This document shows, in pieces, positions 1-4,698 of a DNA stretch of 5,027 nucleotides. Source of the stretch: an uncultured beta proteobacterium (GTDB taxonomy: Bacteria; Pseudomonadota; Gammaproteobacteria; Burkholderiales; Burkholderiaceae). A program made the position numbers and the translations under genes. Numbering within the stretch: position 1 is the first letter of the stretch; each line of letters opens with the position of its first letter. The stretch lies in assembly GCA_903944255.1 (NCBI GenBank), contig CAJARE010000353.1, forward strand, positions 1-5,027, in the 5' to 3' direction. The notes under the pieces were generated by a model. It was not told the DNA's origin and did not search any database. It worked only from the letters and a program-made list of their open reading frames with translations.

Positions 1-11
1 TGAATAGTCCA

Positions 12-40
12 TTGCAATTTATTATATATTAAGATAATAT
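12..40 (+). promoter_or_regulatory. Putative sigma70 promoter of the blh-bigR operon
   Basis: A -35-like TTGCAA at 12-17 and a -10-like TAATAT at 35-40 are separated by 17 bases. Each matches the sigma70 consensus at about four of six positions. The -10 lies inside both AT-rich inverted repeats of this leader, an arrangement expected for a promoter blocked by a bound repressor. The region is so AT-rich that other -10 registers (for example TATAAA at 40-45) are possible, so the exact start is uncertain. Confidence 0.4.
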
Positions 41-57
41 ATAAATATACATATTAT
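22..57. promoter_or_regulatory. Putative BigR/ArsR-type operator: two overlapping AT-rich inverted repeats
   Basis: A perfect 9-bp inverted repeat has arms TTATATATT (22-30) and AATATATAA (36-44) with a 5-base spacer. A second repeat overlaps it, with arms ATAATAT (34-40) and ATATTAT (51-57) and a partly symmetric 10-base centre. Both cover the predicted -10 region. BigR of Xylella and Agrobacterium is known to bind an AT-rich palindrome over the -10 of its own operon. With a BigR-like gene second in this operon, autoregulation is the natural reading. In such AT-rich DNA some symmetry is expected by chance, but a perfect 9-bp arm pair placed here is notable. Confidence 0.5.
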
Positions 58-89
58 TAATGCATCCAAAATAGCTCTGAAAGGCCATT

Positions 90-962
90 GTGAACTCAAA
101 AGTGAAGGCAAATATTAAGGCGTTTTTTGACCCAGAAACATGGACATACACCTACGTGGTTTCAGGTGGCAAAGGAACTCCTTGCGTCATTATTGACTCG
201 GTGCTCAATTACGACCCTAAGTCAGGACGAACAAGCACTCATTCTGCAGACGAAGTCATTCAATTTATTCAGAATGAAGAATTGAAGCTCGCCTGGATTT
301 TAGAAACGCATGCTCATGCAGATCATTTAACGGCTGCACCATATCTTCAAGAAAAATTAGGTGGAAAGCTAGTGATTGGAAATCACATTACAAATGTACA
401 AAGCGTCTTTAAGGGAGTATTTAATCTAGAAGCAGGTTTTGCAGTTGATGGCTCACAATTTGATCATCTCTTAACGGATGGTGAATCACTTGATTTTGGT
501 GAACTCTCATTAAAGGCCCTTTATGTTCCGGGACATACCCCAGCATGCATGGCTTATGAGATTGGTGATGCATTATTTGTTGGCGATACTTTATTTATGC
601 CTGATGTTGGTACAGCGCGTTGCGATTTTCCAGGGGGTAATGCAAAAACGCTTTATCAGTCTATACAAAAAATCTTGTCTTATCCTAATGAAACCAAGCT
701 GTATATGTGCCATGACTATCCACCAAACGGGCGTAGTCCTGAATTTTGTTCGACTGTAGGGGCTGAAAAATCAGGCAATATTCATGTACATGATGGTATT
801 AGTGAGGAGCAATTTGTACAAATGCGCACTCAGCGTGATGAGACTTTGCAAATGCCGACCTTAATTTTGCCGTCGATTCAGGTCAATATTCGGGCAGGTC
901 ATTTTCCTGAGCCCGAAGATAACGGTAAGTCTTATCTCAAAATTCCATTAAACATTCTCTGA
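90..962 (+). CDS. blh: Blh-type persulfide dioxygenase-like MBL-fold metallohydrolase
   Basis: A 290-residue metallo-beta-lactamase-fold protein, probably a cytoplasmic persulfide dioxygenase that oxidises glutathione persulfide to sulfite during sulfide detoxification. The metal-binding signature THAHADH gives H74, H76, D78 and H79. PGHT contributes H149, VGDTLF contributes D166, and MCHDY contributes H209. The stretch GTARCDFPGG (174-183) is typical of the ETHE1/Blh branch and separates it from glyoxalase II. There is no signal peptide or membrane segment, and the length is full for a Blh without a fused rhodanese. The start is GTG, supported by a purine-rich GAAAGG at 79-84. The bigR-like gene follows after one base. 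No sulfide:quinone reductase or rhodanese gene is visible here. Activity on persulfide rather than another thioester-type substrate is inferred from the family and the regulator. Confidence 0.85.
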   Translation: MNSKVKANIKAFFDPETWTYTYVVSGGKGTPCVIIDSVLNYDPKSGRTSTHSADEVIQFIQNEELKLAWILETHAHADHLTAAPYLQEKLGGKLVIGNHITNVQSVFKGVFNLEAGFAVDGSQFDHLLTDGESLDFGELSLKALYVPGHTPACMAYEIGDALFVGDTLFMPDVGTARCDFPGGNAKTLYQSIQKILSYPNETKLYMCHDYPPNGRSPEFCSTVGAEKSGNIHVHDGISEEQFVQMRTQRDETLQMPTLILPSIQVNIRAGHFPEPEDNGKSYLKIPLNIL

Positions 963-963
963 T

Positions 964-1281
964 ATGAATATGACGATTTCTAAATCTGAGTTGAAAAAAA
1001 TGCAGGCATCAGCAGATGATGCTTGCAAGCTCATGAAAGTACTCTCTAATCGAGACCGTATGATGCTTTTATGTGAAATTGCACAAAGTGAAAAGTGTGT
1101 CAGCGAGCTAGAGTCTGCATTAGATTTACATCAGCCAACACTCTCCCAGCAATTAACGGTGTTACGTAAAGAAAAATTAGTAAAAACTCGTAGAGAAGGC
1201 AAGCAAATCTATTACTCACTTGCTAGTCAAGTAGCGGTCGCTGTAATGGGGCTTCTCTATAAGCACTATTGCAAAAAATAA
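964..1281 (+). CDS. bigR: ArsR-family sulfide/persulfide-responsive repressor, BigR/SqrR-like
   Basis: A 105-residue winged-helix protein of the ArsR family. The recognition helix region reads HQPTLSQQLTVLR (56-68), followed by a wing around RREGKQIYYSL (76-86). It lacks the ELCVCDL metal site of the arsenic and cadmium sensors. It has C37 at the end of the helix reading MMLLC, and C103 near the C terminus. They are 66 residues apart, the spacing of the redox cysteine pairs in SqrR (C41/C107) and BigR (C42/C108), which form a di- or tetrasulfide on persulfide exposure and release DNA. Additional cysteines are C21 and C45. The ATG lies one base after the blh stop and has no clear ribosome binding site, so translation is probably coupled to blh. 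It likely represses its own operon through the repeats at 22-57. Confidence 0.82.
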   Translation: MNMTISKSELKKMQASADDACKLMKVLSNRDRMMLLCEIAQSEKCVSELESALDLHQPTLSQQLTVLRKEKLVKTRREGKQIYYSLASQVAVAVMGLLYKHYCKK

Positions 1282-1324
1282 TCAGTTAACAGAAAAGATT
1301 TATGTTTGATAAAGGGAGTACATC

Positions 1325-1534
1325 ATGAAATGCAATGTCGGCGGTATTGATCGAATTTTAAGAATTGCTGTTGGCGCCCTATTGGTAGCCTTGGCAATAA
1401 CGAATGTGCTAGGTTGGTGGGCTTGGTTGGGTTTAATCCCCTTAACTACTGGGCTGTTCCGTTTTTGCCCAGCATATCCATTGTTAGGTATTACTTCTTG
1501 CGGAACTTCTGCTAAAGGTTCTTGCTGCAAGTAA
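1325..1534 (+). CDS. DUF2892 (YgaP-type transmembrane domain) small membrane protein
   Basis: A 69-residue protein with the N-terminal pattern N-x-G-x-x-D-R-x-x-R (residues 4-13) typical of DUF2892. Two hydrophobic helices follow at about 13-30 and 32-47, then the motif FRFCPAYPLLG (45-55). This is the membrane domain that in E. coli YgaP is fused to a rhodanese; here it stands alone. It is cysteine-rich for its size: C3, C48, C59, C67 and C68, the last two in a GSCCK tail. A strong ribosome binding site, AAGGGAG at 1312-1318, sits six bases before the ATG. It follows bigR by 43 bases and is followed by a terminator, so it is probably the last gene of the operon. DUF2892 proteins commonly sit in sulfide-response operons, but the molecular role is unknown; handling or export of sulfur species is inference. 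Confidence 0.85.
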   Translation: MKCNVGGIDRILRIAVGALLVALAITNVLGWWAWLGLIPLTTGLFRFCPAYPLLGITSCGTSAKGSCCK

Positions 1535-1562
1535 GTTCTTATAAGGCGGCTGGCAGTTGATG

Positions 1563-1596
1563 AAGAGGTGCATTTAAAAGCGCACCTCTTTTCTTT
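1563..1596 (+). terminator. Rho-independent terminator of the blh-bigR-DUF2892 operon
   Basis: A perfect 9-bp stem pairs AAGAGGTGC (1563-1571) with GCACCTCTT (1582-1590) around a 10-base loop and runs into TTTTCTTT (1589-1596). It lies 28 bases after the DUF2892 stop, as expected for the plus-strand operon. The minus-strand operon ends at the same hairpin, but on that strand the stem is followed by CATCAA with no T-tract, so it would be a poor terminator in that direction. Confidence 0.85.
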
Positions 1597-2020
1597 ATAT
1601 CCGGTTCTTACGCCTATCCCACTGAATGACAGAGTGAATCATAAAGATCGAAATAAAGAGCAATCCTGTTAACCAGTGAATTTTGATGGCAGAATCACGA
1701 AACTCTAGAGGCCCGTAGTACAAAAATCCTCCTGTTATGAGTAGGATGACCAGAAGACCTAGCTGTGTAAAGCCACTCAGCCATTTTCTAGCAGACTGAT
1801 AGCCCGCCTTAAGGTGAAATGGTAGGACTGAGCCTAAGGCGATGCTGGCAATCATGGCGGTAAGCCCGTGAATTACCAGTAACTTGTGACTACCTAGCAG
1901 CTTGCGCTCAATATGAAATTCATGGCCAAGTAAATACATCGTACCGGTAATGGAGCAACTAAGCATACTGCTAATAACAAAGGCTTTTTGCCAAGCAGGC
2001 ATTTTTCCAAGACGGCTCAT
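1595..2020 (-). CDS. Four-helix membrane protein, cytochrome b-like (haem binding suspected)
   Basis: A 141-residue integral membrane protein with hydrophobic segments at roughly 12-32, 44-66, 83-102 and 111-131. Histidines lie at or near the membrane in helix 2 (H45, H51) and helix 4 (H115, H129), with H33 and H36 just after helix 1 and H69 after helix 2. The segment TGGFLYYG followed by KIHWLTGLL and FMIHS resembles small di-haem cytochrome b-type proteins such as DUF4405 members, though I cannot place the family firmly. It is the last gene of the operon, and its ATG overlaps the apbE stop by four bases, so it is translationally coupled to apbE. That context suggests it passes electrons from the quinone pool or cytoplasm to the flavinylated partner; this is inference. 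The stop codon lies at the foot of the terminator hairpin of the convergent operon. Confidence 0.75.
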   Translation of the reverse strand: MSRLGKMPAWQKAFVISSMLSCSITGTMYLLGHEFHIERKLLGSHKLLVIHGLTAMIASIALGSVLPFHLKAGYQSARKWLSGFTQLGLLVILLITGGFLYYGPLEFRDSAIKIHWLTGLLFISIFMIHSVIQWDRRKNRI

Positions 2021-2838
2021 CTGCTAATCCTGATAGCTTGAGCAGAGTAATGTGCAAAACAGGGATGGTTTTGCTGTCTAGAAAGTGCCAATACTTTGGT
2101 GAGCGCATCTGCATAGACACATTCTTTTGCCAAGATGGAATAAGACTCAAGAAAGTGTTCATCAATATCTAATTGTGTCTTCTTAAAGGGGTGAACAATA
2201 TGACTTTTTTGTTTGTCTCTGATGGAAAAGTACAAGCCGCTTGTGGCAATTGCTCCATTTGATAGGGTGCCAATTTCAAATAACTGACTTGGTGCTTGGG
2301 GGTTACGAAGATAAATGATCTGGGGAATATTTCCGAAGACTCGCAAATCTCCGCCCGCGTTGACTGCTCCTGAATTTACTCCTCCTGCAATCAAGGTGTT
2401 TACTGCCATATCTACCGCAAAGCCCTTGGCAATACCGCCAAGATCTAAGCAAAGCGGGCGTGCTGAACTGACTGTCTCTTGATCAATAAAGTAAAGATCT
2501 TCAATTCCACCAAACTGATGCTCATTGATATTGAGATGATTTGGCAATAAACCCGCAGTAATGAGGCGATGCCCGACTCCACAATTAAACAATCCACCTG
2601 AATGCACGTGGACATCTTTAGCAATGTTTAGTATTTGAGCAGTCCATATATTAATGTTGATGGGGTGCAGGTGTGCTTGACGATTGATCTTAGACAGATC
2701 ACTTTGAGGATGATGAAAGCTCATTAAGCTTTGAACTTTTTCAATTTCACTAAAGGCATAGTTCATTGAGATTTCAGCATCTTCTTGTTGAACAGTTATC
2801 TCCACAAAGGTGCCCAGAAGTGGTTTGCAGCGCCTCAT
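2017..2838 (-). CDS. apbE: FAD:protein FMN transferase (ApbE), leaderless short form
   Basis: A 273-residue ApbE-family flavin transferase, which moves FMN from FAD onto a threonine or serine of a target protein with Mg2+. Family landmarks in order are LGTFVEI (8-14), SFHHP with SDLSKIN (40-52), DLGGIAKGFAVD (132-143), NAGGDLR (160-166), ATSG (198-201), HIVHP (213-217) and ADALTKVL (243-250). The usual D-P of the sixth motif is H-P here. The final motif has Thr three rather than four residues after D244, with K248 in the position where a Thr is usual; I recall this ADALTK variant from betaproteobacterial relatives. There is no signal peptide or lipobox, and TAA directly precedes the ATG in frame, so no longer start exists. 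The likely target is the FMN-binding protein encoded immediately upstream, whose stop overlaps this ATG by four bases. Confidence 0.92.
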   Translation of the reverse strand: MRRCKPLLGTFVEITVQQEDAEISMNYAFSEIEKVQSLMSFHHPQSDLSKINRQAHLHPININIWTAQILNIAKDVHVHSGGLFNCGVGHRLITAGLLPNHLNINEHQFGGIEDLYFIDQETVSSARPLCLDLGGIAKGFAVDMAVNTLIAGGVNSGAVNAGGDLRVFGNIPQIIYLRNPQAPSQLFEIGTLSNGAIATSGLYFSIRDKQKSHIVHPFKKTQLDIDEHFLESYSILAKECVYADALTKVLALSRQQNHPCFAHYSAQAIRISR

Positions 2839-3377
2839 TTACTTTTCATATGTTTGAGTACTAGCTCGTGTAAAACAGCTACTCTCTTAACCCCATCGGC
2901 AATATGCTTGCAAGAGAGGGTGGCGCCCCCAATATTTTGAATATCTTGATTTAATTTAATCGGGTCATCAATATTTTTTCCTACAAATTGATTTCGCCAC
3001 TGGGCCTCTGCTACTTCATAGCCATAGGACTCCACATACTCTAAGATTTCGATTCCAGTGATACTGCCAGCAGGGTTCAGGCCTACTGCATAGGTAATCA
3101 TTTCATGTTTGCCTACTACTTCATCTACAACAAACCAGCTACCATCCTTTGCCTTCCAGATTCGATTTCCTTGGAATGGATGGCGAATGCTTGAGGCGAC
3201 CCGCATTTTCTCTTGCAACTCTTTGTCAATCAGAATCGGTGTTTGATGAAGTTGCTTATTGGGTAGTAAGAGCTTTTGAGCTTGCTCTACTGAAGCATAG
3301 ATTTTGGCTTGGGCAATCATCGGTGTACTGATCATTGCCAATCCAATAATGGTGAGAGGATGTGGATTCCAGTTCAT
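2835..3377 (-). CDS. Exported FMN-binding-domain protein, probable covalently flavinylated electron carrier
   Basis: A 180-residue protein from the ATG at 3377. The N terminus has a hydrophobic core (about 8-22) ending in AQA-K, suggesting Sec export with cleavage after residue 24, although no Lys or Arg precedes the core. An FMN-binding domain covers roughly residues 65-170, with EYVESYGYEV (113-122) and the flavinylation segment NIGGATLSC (148-156). ApbE targets usually read D-x-x-[ST]-G-A-T, with FMN on the final Thr. Here that is Q-N-I-G-G-A-T with T153 retained, so the usual acidic and hydroxyl residues are replaced. It lies 19 bases after the barrel-protein stop and overlaps apbE by four bases, which strongly suggests it is the ApbE substrate. 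A TTG two codons upstream (3383) is an alternative start; neither has a clear ribosome binding site. A periplasmic electron-transfer role is inferred. Confidence 0.87.
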   Translation of the reverse strand: MNWNPHPLTIIGLAMISTPMIAQAKIYASVEQAQKLLLPNKQLHQTPILIDKELQEKMRVASSIRHPFQGNRIWKAKDGSWFVVDEVVGKHEMITYAVGLNPAGSITGIEILEYVESYGYEVAEAQWRNQFVGKNIDDPIKLNQDIQNIGGATLSCKHIADGVKRVAVLHELVLKHMKSK

Positions 3378-3396
3378 TATCAATTTCTGTTTACTT

Positions 3397-4311
3397 TTAG
3401 CTCAGCGGGAATCCCACTTTGACAATGAATTCATTGACAGAATGACTGTCCCAAACTCGAGCATTGGAACATTCGGCAGTACCTTCACCCATGCAGGTAT
3501 TACCTTTAAGCTGATAGCGCCAGGCACCCGTGATCCACCAGTCTTTAGTAGCATAGTGCACATTCGGGCCTACAAAAGTTGCTTTTTGAACTTGGTTTTG
3601 AAGGTTGTAACTGGAGTAATCGTTATGAAAGCGCGCCTCTACACCCGCTGACCATTTAGGTGCAAATCGATAGCTAGCGCCCAATAAAATATCGAGCATA
3701 GACTCAGGCACATTACCATTACCGACAAACTTTAACTGTTCATTAGCAACAACGACGTTCCCAGCTAAGATGAGGCGGTCATCTATAAAGTTCGATTGCA
3801 GCAGCAGGCGAGCCTCAATCTCATTTTTATTTTTACCAATCGTAGGCTCTAAATAAAGTCCGACTCCAATAGGCGAGGTGACAGGATTGGTGATGCGATA
3901 AATGGCCTCTAATGACCCGCCTTCAATGCCACTTTTTCTGTAAGGGCTAGCGGGGTCATAACTTTCTGGTACGCCATAACCGGCTGTGCACGATGCAGAA
4001 TCACCACAAGCTTCTGGGTTGGTGTAGTTCTGATTGGCATTGGTGTAGTAAGAATTGATATAACCAGCAATCTGTAAATCATTCGTCAGGCCATATTCAA
4101 GTTCGGTTCTGGCTGTCCAAGCTTCATATGTGCCAGCTGCTTGTTGTTGATTTAACTGTAATCGTTGTTCGAACTCCAAACTTCCCTTTGGCTGAAGATC
4201 TAGGGTGTATATCCAGCCAAAGACGCCTTCACCTGCAAAAGCGAATGAGACGTGAAGAGCGGCAGTGATACAAAAGGCAAAGGCAAGAATTTTTTTAATG
4301 GTGATTTTCAT
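3397..4311 (-). CDS. DUF6662-like outer-membrane beta-barrel protein
   Basis: A 304-residue exported protein. The signal peptide MKITIKKILAFAF... has a hydrophobic core and probable cleavage after AFA at residue 26. The mature protein starts GEGVFGWIYTLDLQPKG, followed by an E-x-E-Q strand and RTELEYGLTNDLQIAGY (68-84), a pattern I associate with DUF6662 proteins. Alternating aromatic/hydrophobic strands separated by polar loops, and the end FIVKVGFPLS, fit an outer-membrane beta barrel. Two cysteine pairs, C102/C108 and C273/C281, sit in Gly/Asn/Ser-rich loops and could form disulfides. It is first in the operon and directly downstream of two Fur boxes, which suggests a role at the outer membrane in iron acquisition or reduction. 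It is not a TonB-dependent receptor, being too short and lacking a plug domain. The specific function is unknown. Confidence 0.8.
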   Translation of the reverse strand: MKITIKKILAFAFCITAALHVSFAFAGEGVFGWIYTLDLQPKGSLEFEQRLQLNQQQAAGTYEAWTARTELEYGLTNDLQIAGYINSYYTNANQNYTNPEACGDSASCTAGYGVPESYDPASPYRKSGIEGGSLEAIYRITNPVTSPIGVGLYLEPTIGKNKNEIEARLLLQSNFIDDRLILAGNVVVANEQLKFVGNGNVPESMLDILLGASYRFAPKWSAGVEARFHNDYSSYNLQNQVQKATFVGPNVHYATKDWWITGAWRYQLKGNTCMGEGTAECSNARVWDSHSVNEFIVKVGFPLS

Positions 4312-4339
4312 GTTTGATGTGAAGTGGTTGATAAAAGTA

Positions 4340-4358
4340 ATTGAGAATGGTTCTCAAT
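4340..4358. promoter_or_regulatory. Fur box 1 (proximal to the minus-strand operon)
   Basis: A 19-bp palindrome with perfect 8-bp arms, ATTGAGAA (4340-4347) and TTCTCAAT (4351-4358), around TGG. It closely resembles the GATAATGATAATCATTATC Fur consensus in its core. It overlaps the last bases of the likely -10 of the minus-strand operon, as expected for iron-dependent repression. Confidence 0.8.
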
Positions 4359-4364
4359 ATAGCA
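4356..4364 (-). promoter_or_regulatory. Probable extended -10 promoter of the DUF6662-FMN-apbE operon
   Basis: Read on the minus strand, TGCTATATT gives a TGn extension followed by TATATT, one mismatch from the ideal -10. No good -35 is present 16-18 bases upstream, which is common for extended -10 promoters. It lies about 45 bases before the ATG at 4311. It is sandwiched between the two Fur boxes and touches the first, so bound Fur would block polymerase. Confidence 0.5.
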
Positions 4365-4393
4365 TATCAAATAAGAATGATTCTCATTTGATA
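4365..4393. promoter_or_regulatory. Fur box 2, extended 29-bp palindrome
   Basis: The dyad is centred on 4379. All 14 base pairs are complementary except one (4373/4385), with outer arms TATCAAAT and ATTTGATA flanking a GAATGATTC core. The central 19 bases (4370-4388) match a Fur box. The longer symmetry would allow two overlapping Fur dimers. The centre is 30 bp from that of box 1, about three helical turns, so Fur dimers could sit on the same face of DNA. It lies between the divergent barrel-protein and DUF3820 genes. Confidence 0.8.
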
Positions 4394-4397
4394 AAAT
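4389..4397 (+). promoter_or_regulatory. Candidate extended -10 promoter reading toward the DUF3820 gene
   Basis: TGATAAAAT matches TGn followed by TAAAAT, one mismatch from the -10 consensus, and overlaps the outer arm of Fur box 2. No clear -35 accompanies it. It is about 68 bases before the ATG at 4465. If real, DUF3820 transcription would also be sensitive to Fur occupancy. The rest of the 4398-4464 leader shows only a weak GCGG/CCGC hairpin. Confidence 0.3.
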
Positions 4398-4464
4398 GAC
4401 CACTTCTAAATAAATGGCGTGAGTTGCGGGGTTTTTTCCGCTTTACTTGTAAGATTCTTTTTAA

Positions 4465-4698
4465 ATGGATACCCAGGCCCTAGAGAAACTAGTCTTGATG
4501 AAAATGCCTTTTGGTAAATATGCTGGTCGTGCGCTGGCTGATTTACCGGGAAATTATTTGGCTTGGTTTGCTCGCAAAGGTTTTCCCAAAGGCGAACTTG
4601 GTCAATTATTAGAGCTCATGCACACTTTAGATCACAATGGTCTACGTAGTCTGCTGGCACCCATCCAACAGGCGCATGGAATACAGCAAAGACCCTAG
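4465..4698 (+). CDS. DUF3820 family small protein
   Basis: A 77-residue protein with the DUF3820 signature: MPFGKYAGR (14-22), then DLPGNYLAWFARKGFPKGELG (26-46), then a helix rich in leucine. Length is normal for the family and there is no signal peptide or membrane segment, so it is cytoplasmic. The family carries the label putative quorum-sensing-regulated virulence factor, but no biochemical function is established to my knowledge. The PFGK-x-x-G motif also occurs near nucleic-acid enzymes, so a DNA/RNA-linked role is conceivable but unproven. It is transcribed divergently from the Fur-controlled operon. Its TAG stop is immediately followed by the stop of the convergent nuclease gene with no base between. 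The ribosome binding site before ATG is weak. Confidence 0.87.
   Translation: MDTQALEKLVLMKMPFGKYAGRALADLPGNYLAWFARKGFPKGELGQLLELMHTLDHNGLRSLLAPIQQAHGIQQRP

Noticed and set aside
1..89. Possible tail of an upstream gene or a small RNA in the leader
   Set aside because: No coding signal or stable hairpin with a terminator is visible. The content is explained by promoter and operator symmetry.
523..759. 78-codon open frame inside blh in another plus frame
   Set aside because: It lies wholly within the conserved metallo-beta-lactamase gene and its translation has no family features.
1300..1530. 76-codon minus-strand frame opposite the DUF2892 gene
   Set aside because: The plus-strand gene has a strong ribosome binding site and family signature; the reverse frame has neither.
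1971..2165. 64-codon minus-strand frame overlapping the apbE 3' end
   Set aside because: Out of frame with apbE and containing no motif. The real coupled gene starts at 2020 with a 4-base overlap.
3149..3331. 60-codon plus-strand frame antisense to the FMN-binding protein
   Set aside because: Shadow of the conserved gene on the other strand.
3304..3651. 115-codon plus-strand open frame across the barrel/FMN-protein junction
   Set aside because: It is antisense to two well-supported genes, has no recognisable domain or ribosome binding site, and looks like a shadow frame.
4365..4370. TTGATA on the minus strand as a -35 for the barrel-protein promoter
   Set aside because: No acceptable -10 occurs 16-18 bases downstream; the extended -10 at 4364-4356 is the better candidate.
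4426..4441. GCGG/CCGC hairpin with a run of T in the loop, upstream of DUF3820
   Set aside because: The stem is only four base pairs and the T-run is in the loop, not after the stem, so it is not a convincing terminator or attenuator.
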